Under the pieces are notes generated by a model. The model saw only the letters and a list, made by a program, of their open reading frames with translations, was not told the DNA's origin and searched no databases. Shown here one piece after another: positions 33,557 through 44,976 of a DNA stretch of 64,000 nt (the stretch's first letter is position 1; the number at the start of each line of letters is the position of its first letter). The translations under genes and the position numbers were made by a program. Where the stretch lies: assembly GCF_002127325.2 (NCBI RefSeq), contig NC_035448.2:122989422-123053421 (forward strand), read 5' to 3'. This DNA comes from Helianthus annuus (lineage: Eukaryota; Streptophyta; Magnoliopsida; Asterales; Asteraceae).

Positions 33557-33828
33557 TAATGAAATTGGAAAATGTTGGCGATATAATCTTCTGCAGGTAA
33601 GTTCGGCGAGCGTCGAATATTTCAAGAAAATCTGCATCAAAAGGAACCTCTCAGAGCTGGAAATTCGAAGTTCGGAGTCAAAATGGCCCAAATTCTATCA
33701 AGTTTGTGAATATTTCGAAATAAATAGTATTTTAAACAAAAATGGGCACGTTTTACGAGAAAGTTTGAAATCTACGAGCGAAATTAAAAAGTTTTGAAAA
33801 CATCTCAGGAGGCAGCGAAATTAAGATA

Positions 33829-33876
33829 CCAGCGAAATAATAATTTCGCTGGATATCCAATTTTTCTTATATATAA
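33829..33876 (+). promoter_or_regulatory. Internal promoter-like site: palindrome plus TATA box
   Basis: A 10-bp hairpin CCAGCGAAAT-AATA-ATTTCGCTGG (33829-33852) is followed 16 nt later by TATATATAA (33868-33876). About 30 nt beyond is a C/A-rich, CT-rich stretch (33895-33960) that reads like a plant 5' leader. I infer a promoter for ORF3. Confidence 0.55.
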
Positions 33877-34002
33877 CCTCTAACCGTCACTTTTCAAAAA
33901 TTTTCAAAACCCAACTCTTCATCTTCCTCGCTAATACTCTCAAACAATCGGACAAACTCTCTAAAACTTTCACAAGAACTCATTACCGATCAAGTCCTAC
34001 AG

Positions 34003-34865
34003 GTAACCTTCGTTTTAATGATCAGCGACTACAACCGCTGCATTCTTTGTTTATCGATTTCAGTTATCAGCCGGTTGTTTGAATTCTTAGGTTTAAAAGT
34101 TCTTTGTTCATAATCTGTTAATCTCGAATCTGTGGTGTTTAAGATATGTTAAGAATGATCGAAACCAGTCTCAATGACATTCTAAGATTCTTAATCATGA
34201 TTAGATCGATTTGTAATCGTTGATTGAACAGCAAAGTGTTGATCGGTCTGAAACCCATGAAATCTGTTAAGGGTTTTAGAAGGGTTTTGTAAGAAATCGT
34301 TGGTGCCAGCGAAATAAACATGAACACAGCGAAGGCAGCGAAATAACCTAGATCACGGAAGATCAAAAGTCTCGAACGCGAGTTCGAGCAATTAGCGGAT
34401 TTGTCTAGTTTGCTCGTATAGCGGTCTAGACTAAGGTCTTCGCTGATAAGTCGTTTGCCTAAACAAACCCATGTCATCGCCGAGTTCGCTAGCGATTTTA
34501 TCCGGTATTTATGCACTTGATCCGACTTTGTTACCGACTAAAACCACCCAAGTCATCAGCGAACTCAGCGAAGACAAGTGATTGGCTCATGAGCGAAGTC
34601 AGCGACGATGATCAGTCATCATTGTTGATCTAAGCTCCGGATCTCGATCACCAGCACCAGCGAAGGCAATTTATGACCCGGCAGCGAAATTATGCAGAAA
34701 TTAATTTTTTTAATTAATTAACTAATTTCTTTAATTCTTTTAACCTATCTTTTAATATATTTTTCACAGTAATTTTGTAAATATTGTTCTGTTTATAGTT
34801 TCTCGTGTAAATATTTATTTTCTCAAGCTCTTTCTAACTTGCCTCGTTGTTCGTGTCAAAAGCAG
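34003..34865 (+). other. Likely leader intron upstream of ORF3
   Basis: The donor is CTACAG|GTAACC (intron from 34003). The acceptor is TCAAAAGCAG|G just before the ORF3 ATG at 34867. A branch-like TTCTAAC and a pyrimidine stretch lie 25-40 nt upstream of the acceptor. The 863-nt interval is AT-rich and non-coding. Several GCGAAAT words fall inside it. Splicing would place a short leader directly on the ORF3 start. Confidence 0.5.
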
Positions 34866-34866
34866 G

Positions 34867-37608
34867 ATGGTGAAGAACATAGAATGGGATAAAACGTCGA
34901 AGCATAATCAAAGCATCAATCTGGATCAGATCCCTCAGGATTTTAAGGATGCAGCTAGATGGGTTCGATCAAGCAGAATCGGCTACGCGGTCGAAACAAC
35001 TGTTAAAGTATACAGAACCCACATTCGAGAGTTCTCGGAAAACGCAAAGCCTGAAACCATCAATAATGCAAGAGGGATGTCTTCAACTGTGCGCAACAAA
35101 CGAATAGAGGTGACTGAAGAAAGAATTCGCAAAATTTTAAAGCTGCAAGATAACGTAAACGATCCAATTTCGTTGAAGAAAGATGATATCTTGGACTGAT
35201 TTCGGGGAATGGGGTATGTAGCAGATTTTCGGCACAAGAATGAGATTAAAAGGGGTGGACTCACAAGGGACTGGAGGTTCATAGTTCATGTATTTGTTAT
35301 GAGTTTAGTTCATCACAAAGGTGGGTTCGACGGATTAAATTTGGAATGGTCGGCAGCTATGTTAAATTTATGTGTGAATCAAAAGTTCAACATCTCTGGT
35401 TTAATCTTCAACAACATGCTGGAAAATGTCAGCGGGCCAACTTGGGCGATGTATCCAAGGTTCATCCAAATGTTAATCAATGATCAATACAAGAATCCTC
35501 CTAACGATGGAGATCTCTACACATTTCACGTTCCTACAAGTCGCCAGTTTACGGAAATCAAGACAAATGAATGGGTAATGTTGCACGACTGGATGTATCC
35601 AGCAGAAAGATTGCCACTGGTAAAAGAAGCATATAGAAAATACAAGGAGGCAGTTCGAGAAAAACAACAAAGAGCTGCTCAAGCGCAAGCTGAGGCAGCT
35701 GCAAAGGAAGAGCGCTCGAAGGGAAAAAGGAAGGGAAAACAGGCTGCTGAAGATGAGCCACCAAAGAAGAAAAGGGCATCCGAAAATCCGGAAAAATTTA
35801 TGAGTGCAGGCATCAAGGCGGCAGAGTCTGAAGAGCACCGTCGTCATATTCAAGATTTGAAGGAAATTCATGCCCTGCAGGAAAAAGAAAAGAGGGAAAA
35901 GAGACTCAAGAGAAAAGAAATGTCTGCTTCCGAAAGACCAGAAGTTATTACAGAAGAAGTTCAATCATTGAATGACTTCGTGGATGCTTTGATAGTTGAT
36001 CCTGATGAAGCTTCTGCAAGCAAGAAAACGATAGATGAAAGCTCTTCGAAAGTATTGCCCGTAAAGCCGACTAGGTTTTCAAAGCCACCGGTCCCTCCAC
36101 AAAGGATTCGTCCTTTTCAATAGCTTTATGATAAACTGATTAAAGACACCGGACCATCTGTCGCTAGGGAAATCTGTCTTCTCAAAAACCAAGTAAACGA
36201 CACAAACCTTTTGAGAGAGAAGATGAAAGGTCAACGTAAGAAAAATAAAGAGATGAACGCATACATGGCTAAGCAATCAAAGTTTATCAGATTCCAGCAA
36301 ATGGGGTTAGAGAAAATGTACAGAATGATGAGAAATATGTGCGAGCAGATGAAAGTAAAGCCCATGTTCTCCTTTGATGAAATCTTTGACTTTGACGCTT
36401 TCATAGAAGAAGAAACTGCTAGAAAAGAAAAAGAGGCTGAGGCTAAGAAAAGGCGTCTGGAATCGGTCGAGAAGGTAACTGAGGGAGATGAAAGTGATGA
36501 AGAGGAAGTTGACCGAGATGATATGCTAGCTAGATTCATCGAATGGGGTCTGGAAGAGGAAGTACTTTATGAGCAAGAAAATGGAAAAACTTTCTCTCCT
36601 CAACATCCAGAATGGTTCAAGAAAGAAAGAGAAAGACTCCCTGATTTTTATCAGGTGATAACTGTCGATAAGAGTGAATCTACTGACAGAATCATTAGCT
36701 GGATGTACGACAATCTGAGAGGAATGTTCGTGGTTAAAAGACGTGGTGGCGTAATTCAGTACTTTCAGACCGGATTTGATCTTTTTACACTTCCCAGGTG
36801 GGACTTACGTGAGCTTGGACGTCTAGATCTTCTAAATCCAGTAGAAAGAGGCATTGGCAGAGATTTTGAAGGCCTGATCGCGAAAGAATGCAACAAAGGT
36901 TTCCCTAACCATCGTCCACAGCATCCAAGACGAAGAGTTTCAAAAACAACCATTGATCCAGTAACAGGGAAGGGAAAGGTGACGTGGGTGATCAACCCTG
37001 CCAAAGTGGTCACAAGAATCAAACTTCCTGAAGAGATTCCTGTTACCATCAACGACTTCAAGAAATGGTTCTATGATAGCAAAACAGGTGAAGCTGTGAT
37101 CAGATCCAATGAAAATGTGGATATTCGTATCTTGGATCCTATGGTTGTTTTTATGTTTGGGCTCTCAGATCTAACAGTGTTGAATGTTAGCCGCATAAAC
37201 GTGGGAGCTGGTAATGCAAATCTCGAGGAGGCTATGCTATTTCAGAGAGCGGTTGAAAGAGCCTGGAAGTTAAAGAGAGAAATGCTGGATATGGTAGACA
37301 GAATTGAGAAACGAAAAGAAACAGAGGAAAAGAAGAAGGAGGCAAGGAAGAAAAAGAAGCATGAACGAAAGAAAGAAAGGACTTCGGCCTCAACAACTGA
37401 ACCCACCACAACATCATCACCTCCAGCCTCATCCACATATGAGGCCACTATGGAGAATCAACCAATTAGTGAAGCTGCAACTACTCAAGAAACTCAGACT
37501 GTGCCAATCGAAACCGAGGCTCCACCCGAAACGACAACGAACGAAGAAAATCCCACAGAGCCTGAAAACCTAGCTGCAAAGAATCCAACGGAAACAACTG
37601 AAGAATGA
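34867..37608 (+). pseudogene. ORF3 in the env position, unknown function, two stops
   Basis: There are 914 codons in one frame from ATG 34867, with TGA at 35197-35199 and TAG at 36121-36123. The first third is a folded-looking region: GYAVETTVKVYRTHIREF, then RNKRIEVTEERIRKILKL, MGYVADF, DWRFIVHVFVMSLVHHKG, NISGLIFNNMLENV and MYPRFIQMLIN. The middle is Lys/Glu/Ala-rich and likely coiled coil (35600-35940, 36200-36500). A second folded part follows (36590-37230), then a Thr/Pro/Glu-rich tail. I see no signal peptide and no transmembrane segment, so calling it an envelope protein is not supported. It resembles, from memory, an uncharacterised ORF seen in Asteraceae copia elements. Function unknown. 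Confidence 0.7.
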
Positions 37609-37628
37609 AAAGACAAGTATGCAACGAT

Positions 37629-37641
37629 CTAGGGGGGATAT
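37629..37641 (+). promoter_or_regulatory. PPT of sirevirus-like element
   Basis: CTAGGGGGGATAT directly precedes TGTTGGAAC of the 3' LTR. Confidence 0.9.
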
Positions 37642-38523
37642 TGTTGGAACTTTTGAGATCATTGATACTTGTGCTGGATTAGTTTTAATTATGGTTTGTA
37701 GCTATTTTGATAGTATAAGGGTGTAGGATCGTTGTAAGACCCGAATGAGTCGATCTAGAAGAGTCTTTTATCCGAATCAAAGGCGAAATCAATGAAACGG
37801 ACGCTCAAAGTGTTTATAATGCCTCTTGTATTGATTTAACACTGATTACAACCTGAGAACAATTTGGCAGCACTTCGTTACACAATCCTGATTCCGTGCC
37901 AAATGAAAAACACAAGTGCATTATTTATAGTAGGATGATTTCGCTCCAAAGTGTCCAAGAAGGTTTCGGGCGAAATCAAGTCCTTCTGATTTCGCTCCAA
38001 ATTACCTTGGTCCATTACGAGCGAATTCAACACCTTAACCTCTAAACTTCGATTCTCGAACCTCGTGCACTTATTATCCTATCCTATCCTATCCTATTAC
38101 ATGATACAAGACGAAGTCAATAGACGTAATGCACTAACAAAGGGCTTATTTTGTAATTCTATAGAATTAGGCTTCCTGACCTAGTGTAGATAAGATTCCA
38201 GCAAATTTATAAATTTGCTGGCTAGTCAGGAACACTATATATAGTCCTAGCATTGTAACCAACTCAAGCTTTTGGCTCTTGAATGAATATTGGTGTTGTT
38301 TACATTCTATCATTGTTCTTGTGCTCAAATCTGATATCCAAGGTGCTCTATTGATTTATCTCATTGTTTGGATTCAATACAACACTTGTTGTATTCATTA
38401 ATCCATTAGCTTCACCTTCATCTTTGATCATTCTTGACTTTTCATAGCTCAAACACTTAATCAATAGGTGTTTTGGGCTAAAACAACCAACCACTGTGAT
38501 CCGAATTGATATTGGGATCTACA
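37642..38523 (+). repeat. 3' LTR of sirevirus-like element, interrupted
   Basis: The LTR is split at 37721 by the 418-bp insert and resumes at 38145; AAGGG is duplicated at 37717-37721 and 38140-38144. Outside the insert it matches 24646-25104 except for about three bases. GAACT follows at 38524. Confidence 0.92.
37722..38139 (-). mobile_element. Solo LTR of a copia family related to 17111, TSD AAGGG
   Basis: It starts TGTAGGATCG and ends CACTAACA, with AAGGG on both sides. The end matches the LTR of the 17111 element (TGTAGGATCG...GAGTCGATC). A minus-strand TATA box (CTATAAATAA, about 37930-37920) sets orientation. A short TATCC repeat lies at about 38078-38097. No interior is left, so it is the product of LTR-LTR recombination. 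Confidence 0.88.
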
Positions 38524-38528
38524 GAACT

Positions 38529-40014
38529 TACTTCTACCATACGCTTGCCAAGCGATCAATCCTCCTCCTTTTTAACTATAAACCTTCGAAAACATCAAGA
38601 GGACTTGGGGAAGGGTTAGGCTTGGGCTAAGGGTACGTGGTTTTGGTTAGTGGATAGTAAAAAAGGCGAAAAGCGTAAAAAGCGTCGGTCGTCGTAAGAC
38701 TTTTTGTTTTTGTGACTTTTATTCAAACTAAGCACATTCAAACAAGATTTCTTTGAGGAACTTGTTTGTTTATTGCAAGACTCTCATTTTGTTTTATACG
38801 TCACAAGATAACCGAGCTTTTTACTAAAACAAAGTGGTTGAAAAGAAAAAGATTTTGGTGGGTAAAGGGTGTTTGTTTTGTGGGTTTTGAAATGAAAAGG
38901 TTTAGGCTCAAAGGGGTTAAGTAGGGGGGTTTTAGGTAGGTGATAAAGAGATGAAAAATAATGGTGTTGAAAGGAAAAGGGTTAGTCCTAATGCCTCTGT
39001 CATTTACTTACTTGGGTTCAAGTTTATAAGGACCGGCAATGTATCGTCGTGGCAAGTTCTAGAGTCGTAAGAACCAAGCGGCTATTCACATAAGAAACGA
39101 AAGATGAGCATTTAGTTTAAAGATATATGTTTGTATTCTCAATAAAGGCCCAAAACTCACTTGTTGTGGCAATGGGTTTATAATGTGATCAAGTATATAT
39201 ATAATCAAATTTTAATTAGATTTGTCATGCCTTTTCATAATTTTCTTATTTGGTTCTTGTTATCACGATGCTATCGGTTGTAAATTTATAAAAATATAAC
39301 TGTTTAGAACTTGTTATTCCCGAATTAAACAAAGACAAGTAAAAGAAATGAATTTTTTTTGAAAAAAATTGGGGTGATTAGCGGTTCCAATAGAGTTTTG
39401 TGTAAGGCTTGTTATTAAGACTTGCAAAATTCAAAGTTTTAGCATCCCGCCACACGTAAATTACACATTGTCTTCAATGTGTCCCAGAAATAAGTTTTTA
39501 GGTTGATTGAATGTAAAAAGGTGTTGAAAAACAAATTTTGGTGTTACTGGGCACCTGGCTACGGCCACGTGCTGGCTGGTCACGACCCCATGGTCAGAGT
39601 GGCCGTAACAAAAACTTACAGAAACTTGGCCACAGGGCGTGCCTGGTGGCCACGACCCCATGGTGGGCAGGGTTCAGACAAAACAACAGTTCAGGGATGT
39701 GGGCACGAAGGCGTGGTCACTAACCACGGCCCCGTGGTGCAATCTGCAATTGATGATTACAGGTTTTTGGCTTTTGGTTCGGGTTTCCATGCTTTTGTAG
39801 CATTAATGCTTAGTGCATCCAAGCTTCCTGGGTACCTTTTTTGCTAAACACTACACCATACATAACATAACAAACATCCTAATTTACCAAAGTTCATCAT
39901 CCGTCATCACACACATAAAAAGAAAATAACATGCAGAAAATAAAAATTGTCTAGGAAAGTAAATTGTTCAAACCATGGCACATAGGCCAGAAATTATTCG
40001 TGAGATAGAAAGGG
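38529..40014 (-). other. Athila-like 3' non-coding region
   Basis: About 1.5 kb with no credible gene. It has AT-rich and GT-rich spacer and, at 39540-39745, a cluster of palindromic words (CCACGACCCCATGG, CCACGGCCCCGTGG). CACATTGTCTTCAATGTGT lies near 39464, a small inverted repeat. Open frames over the GC-rich words are composition artefacts. Confidence 0.55.
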
Positions 40015-40839
40015 TTAACCTGGGATACCGCATCTGTCATTATACCACACCACCTCCAATGCCTCCGCTCAGTCCATATCCTCGTCCTCATCGCCCTCCT
40101 CTCCTCGGTACACCATATGCTCCCGCATGTAGGTGATGCATCCTGCATAGCGGAGATGTTGCGTTCCACTGCTCCGACCCGGGTAAAGGTGTTGCTAGCC
40201 ATATCGTATGTGTTGCGGGTGCACAGTAAGTTTCCTACAAAAGATCGTGTAAACTTTGAAAATTAGTAAAACCACCCCCTTGAGAGGAGGAACACACTTA
40301 GTAGCCTTGATACTAAGGAGGAGGACGGGTTGGGTCGGCGTGTTGGACTAGGGCTTCTTCTGGGTTCCAAGTGTGTCCTTGAATGGTTTGGATCATATGC
40401 ACCATCCCCGATTTGAGCCCATGCCGTCTGGCGCATGTTGTTTGGGAGTTCACGGAGACCACCCGTGTTCTCCTCTTCTCCGGACTCTTCCTCGGTGAAT
40501 AGACCCACATTCACTCCAAATTGTGCAATGGAAATTGAAAGCACCTCCCCCGCACATCTGAATTGAACCCCTTATTCGTTAAACGGCTCGGCTTTTGCTT
40601 TGAACGTGAAAGAACTGAAAAACTCCATGCTATACTCATGAACTGCATGGAGTCTTGTGCCAAGGGCCACTAGTAGTGGTCCCGTGACTAGCGTGTTGTA
40701 GCGGTCTAGTTGCCCCCACAGCTTCCAAGGTATCGAGGCATGCTTGTTTTGGTGTTTCTTCGGGCCTTATTTGAATTATGTCATAGCGGGCTTGGTAGTC
40801 TCATTCTGTTGGTTTGAACCTGGTGAACTTGCTGGCCAT
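40015..40839 (-). pseudogene. Degenerate ORF in env position of Athila-like element
   Basis: A minus-strand reading starts ATG 40839 (MASKFTRFKPTE) and meets stops and at least one frame change. The best-preserved stretch is 40544-40263 (LSISIAQFGVNVGLFTEEES, LPNNMRQTAWAQIGDG). It ends near TAA 40015-40017. Position 3' of integrase and 5' of the LTR fits the third ORF of Athila-type elements, but I do not recognise a domain and claim no function. Confidence 0.45.
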
Positions 40840-41614
40840 CTCTACAAAAGAAACCACAAAACAATCAGCATGTTACGATAAATTTTCGAAGAAAACTGAA
40901 AACAGGGGGCTGGACACGGCCTCGTGGCCAATGGCCACGCCCCGTGTTCAGCTTGTCTCACCTGACCACGCCCCGTGTTCACTGACCATGACCCCGTGGC
41001 CAGGGTTCTGTTTCCCCAAATCTTCATTTTTCGACCCAGTTTTGAAAACTTGAAAAGTTTTGGTTGAGTAGGGGCAGTTTTCCCCGAAAATGAAACTCCA
41101 AGTGCCATTTTTCCAAAAGCAAACCGTTTACCACATCAATTTTATCTTTTTCGGTTAAAAAACAAGGGTTTGTGGTTTATACTTGAAATCAGACAAATCT
41201 ACAAACAATCTCAGTTGATTTACTTCCTATAACATGCAACTACACTAATACTACTAGATCTAAGTAAAAATTGGGGTTTGGTTTGGTTCAAGTTCTAGAA
41301 CCCTAGATTTTTCCCCAAATTTTTGATGTTGATCTACATGCAAATCGTTAAACAAACTACAGAAGATGATAGAATCATACCTTGTTGATGTTGAACGGAA
41401 GAAAAACATAAAAATCTGCAGAGAATCGCGGAGGAACCAGAGAGTTTTCGAGGCAACGGGTTGTGGTGAAATGAGAAAATGAGAAGAAAATAGGGTTTTA
41501 TTCCCGACAGTAGCCGACCACGCCCCTGTGGCCGCTGGGCGCGGCCCCGTGGGCGGGTAAAACTCAAATTTTTTTTATTTTTTATTTTTTCGTGCATGTA
41601 TGAGTGACTTGTTT
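40840..41614 (-). other. Athila-like spacer upstream of third ORF, no gene seen
   Basis: Non-coding. It contains more palindromic words at 40913-41000 and 41516-41550 (CCACGCCCCGTG, GCGGCCCCGTGGG). TGTTT at 41610-41614 is the left flank of the next insertion. Confidence 0.5.
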
Positions 41615-43883
41615 TGTAACAACCCGTGTTACGAAAGTCAAAGTACAAGTCAAAGTCAAAGGAAGAAAAGATTGCTAATTGTGATCTGTCACTCCTTGCT
41701 TAATTACTGATTTGTGCTTCTTGACTTGTAATCGAATTCTTTAATTTATTTGCTTTAGTTGTACTATATGGAGTATCTATAATAATTGAGGTTTAATCGA
41801 TATTTATCGCTTTATCGCTAATCGCACCGCAATCGCATTCGCAACTTAATTGATGGGTTCTGTATATTGTTTTACATGTCTGTGCTATTTATGTGTTACT
41901 TGTGCATGTTTACTTTATGTTTGTGGTGAATAATCGAAACGCAATCGCAGCTCTATCGCAACCTGATCGCAAACGCTAAACGCAAGTATTTAGGATGATT
42001 GTATGTTAGATATAGCATTTGTGTGATTATTATTAATTTATCGCATCGCCTAATCGACACTCGCTTAAACGCATCACAACGCTCAACACGCTAAACGAGA
42101 CGCCGAAACCAAACTCGCCGGACCACTTCAATCGAATGATTGTTCGATCGAATGGTCATCCAAACATATGACCATTCGATCGGATGGCCATCCGATCGAA
42201 GTGCCTTCCGATCCGACACCTGCACTTCTTTCCTCTTTTGGAAACCTATAAGTACCCCTGTCACATCACCAACAGTGTGTGACAACTCTCTCTCGTTCGA
42301 CCAGCGTTCCAGCCCACTTTTCTCTCGATTTCTCGTGATTCTTGTAAGTTTTCAACTCAAATCTTGTACTTCTATTATCTACACCCACTTCTTCATTATT
42401 TTCACCTCCGAATCTTAACTTCAAGATTTGAGGTGTTCTAGGATAATGTCATCATGGAGTTCTTATGAACTTCAAGATTTGGCTTCATTCCACCAAGAAC
42501 AACTCATATCTGAAGGATTTCCACATGATTAAACAATATTTTTACACCTAGATCTAAACATTTCAAGGTTAAAAGGGTTGAAAGATGGTTTTTGTAACTT
42601 TCTTTTAACTCTATTACACTCAATGCATTCAAAACCGATAGAATTGGAGCTCATTCAGGCCTTCCACTTTTCTCTAGTGATGTGTCGGTTTGAGATCTGA
42701 TTCCAATCCACGAGACAACCGATTTCGGGTTGAACATGAACAACCGTCACAGACAGTTAACTGGCCGGATTGGGGTGATTCCCGTTCGATCGGATAACCT
42801 GGGTCTGATGGAGGTTCCGTTGTTTAATACGTCGTCACGATCAAACCGCAAAACTTTCAAAACTTAGCAAATTTTTCAAGTTCAAAATGATCAGATTGTG
42901 GGACGGATTGTCGTCCGATCGGATCGCCATCCTATCGGATTGCTATCCGATTGCACTTGGTTCCAACCCTTAACATTTTTCATAATTTTCAAAGATCATC
43001 AGTTCCTAAAGGATTGCCATCCGATCGGAAGACCATCCGATCGAATGAACATCCTGCTGTGAACTTGTTCTCAACTGGAATGTCTCGCTAATCGGATTGC
43101 TATCCAATCAAACGACCGTTCGAACGATCGACCTAAAGGGTAGAGATACTTCTCTATTTTTCAAAATGCTACAACGAAAACTTCAAAGCCATGATACACA
43201 AACACATCCATCCCAAACGAATGTTAATCCAACCCAATGGCCATCTAATCGGATGACCATCCGAACGGAATGATATCCGATCGGATTGCCATCCGATCGG
43301 ATTACCATTCGTCACTTGGTTCTTTTCACACCATTTAACGCGCCATTTTTCACTTATGCTATTGTTAACTGTTCAGGCTAATCTCTTAGCACTCCCTTCA
43401 ATCCAAGAGAATGTTTATTTACTTAAACGCTATCTGTGAGTATACTCGAACCCTTTTTGCTTTCCGCACTTTTGGGTGTTACATACGTTACTTATTCAAA
43501 CACAATCGACACATAACGCAAACACTATTTATACGCTGAGCGTAAACGATTATACTGTTATACTATTAAACTTGTATGCTCACCTTTACACTATGTGTAT
43601 TGACCTCTATTTTAACGTATGTGATAAGTGCTTAAGATGCTAGGAATGGTGTGCCTTGGGTGAATCAAGCTAGGGGTCTAGTTATGTCACGCTAAATCTG
43701 AATTGTCAGTACATTGTTGTTTTTGAGACAATTATTTGTAATAACTGTTTTAATTGGATATGTTATGGTATGGGACGTTACGTTTAAATATCTGGTAATT
43801 AATAGTTGTTATGGATACTCGTGGACATTCTGTTTCGCTCAATGCCATGCCCCGATGTTTCCGCCATCGTTTGGGGTGTGACA
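41615..43883 (+). repeat. 5' LTR of decayed chromovirus
   Basis: TGTAACAACC...GGGGTGTGACA. The first 500 bp are rich in ATCGCA and CGCATCGC words. The stretch 42120-43315 is rich in CCGATCGGAT words. It lacks about 280 bp present in the other LTR (near 59387-59665). No gene is seen; the open frames are short and repeat-derived. Confidence 0.88.
42120..43315 (+). repeat. CCGATCGGAT-type palindromic words, first LTR
   Basis: CCGATCGG and one-mismatch forms (CCGATCGA, TCGATCGAA), usually inside GGATGACCATCCGATCGGAT, recur at 42120-42215, 42780-42960 and 43010-43315. The second LTR repeats this at 57945-58020, 58610-58820 and 58880-59155. Confidence 0.8.
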
Positions 43884-43886
43884 GAT

Positions 43887-43898
43887 TGGTATCAGAGC
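43887..43898 (+). promoter_or_regulatory. Primer-binding site, decayed chromovirus
   Basis: TGGTATCAGAGC, three bases after the LTR terminus GTGTGACA. Confidence 0.95.
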
Positions 43899-44976
43899 CA
43901 TAACTATAGGGAATTAGGCAAGACTCGACCTAGTCCGGGCCGATGTCTTAGAAACGACCTAGTCTATAGTCTAAGAACCAACAGACCGCCTTGTGCGAAC
44001 CCGTTAAGGGTTCCACACGCGCTTATTTCTGTTACTCGATCGATTCGCAATCATGCTATACTACCACACTGCATTTCCTAAGGCGGTCGCACTGCACTAT
44101 TTTTGAAAATGAACGAGTGATTAGATCGACACTAGGTGTGAAAACCGCAAACTCTCGATTGAATCACTTGTTCGACCCGCATTTTTACTATAAACAAGAG
44201 GATTTGCGTTGAATCAGGAGTGAAATCCGTACTTCGATGCAAATCTCTCTCTCAAACTCGTGATTCTATCACACAAACAGGAATAGAGTTGTTAAGTTAG
44301 GGGTGAAACCCGAATCTTGATGACTTGTTCCATTCTCTATTTTGGTTTTACAAAACTCCCACCAAAGTCTCGATGGATTCCAATGACTCGAGTTACGTAA
44401 ATAACCGAAAGGATGTGTGCCATTCATCGTATGTTGGTGATAGAGCACAGTCTATTAGGCCAAGACATATACTAGAAGTCCTTGAGAATAGTCGAATCAC
44501 TTTGGGTAGTCAACGTCTACCAAGCCAAGACAATTTATTTTCGATTTCAAGCTCGCAATTGCTAATTTTATATGTTTTGATTCTGAGCCCGCAACTGCTG
44601 ACTCCTATATTTGTCATTTTATGTGGAATTTTATGTGTTTTATGTGTTTTTACCTGTCTATATCTTTCGATTTTTGGTGATTTATACGCTTTTCACTGTT
44701 CGCTTTGATCAACACGCACTGCATATCTATCTCAAAACGTTAACAAATCGTACGCTATGTTACTCGCTTATGCTATACTACTGTTGTGTACTCGCTAATC
44801 TTAAAAATGTGGATTCTGTGGTTTACGTGCTCCTATGCTCTATGTGCTTATGTGTTTCTATGGTTTATGTGCCTACGTGTTTAATGTGTTCCTGAGCTTT
44901 AGTAGTATTAAGTGTGTTGTGAGGTGAGATTCGATTATGTAGTGTTTGAGTCCTATGGCGATGTCTGTTGCAGACA
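43899..44976 (+). other. Leader of decayed chromovirus, no gene seen
   Basis: About 1.1 kb between PBS and gag. It is T-rich in its second half and ends TCTGTTGCAG|AC just before the gag ATG, which looks like a 3' splice site. A leader intron is possible, but I could not choose a donor. Confidence 0.45.

Larger units (their letters stand above)
24646..38523 (+). mobile_element. Sirevirus-like Ty1/copia element with third ORF, TSD GAACT
   Basis: LTRs are 24646-25104 (459 bp) and 37642-38523 (459 bp plus a 418-bp solo LTR and its duplication). GAACT flanks both ends (24641-24645, 38524-38528). The order is PBS 25108-25119, repeat-rich leader, gag 25851-29084, pol 29088-32455 (PR-INT-RT-RH, the copia order), conserved non-coding block about 32880-33470, promoter-like stretch, ORF3 34867-37608 and PPT 37629-37641. 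I see only three substitutions between the LTRs, yet gag, pol and ORF3 each carry stops or frame changes. Confidence 0.93.

Noticed and set aside
33143..33797. Open frames with poly-Ile or poly-Asn
   Set aside because: Translation of the (TAA)26 microsatellite.
34867..37608. Envelope glycoprotein
   Set aside because: No signal peptide, membrane span or cysteine-rich ectodomain is visible; only the position fits.
44325..44895. Hydrophobic open frames before gag of the 41615 element
   Set aside because: T-rich leader sequence, low complexity, and not in a position expected for a gene.
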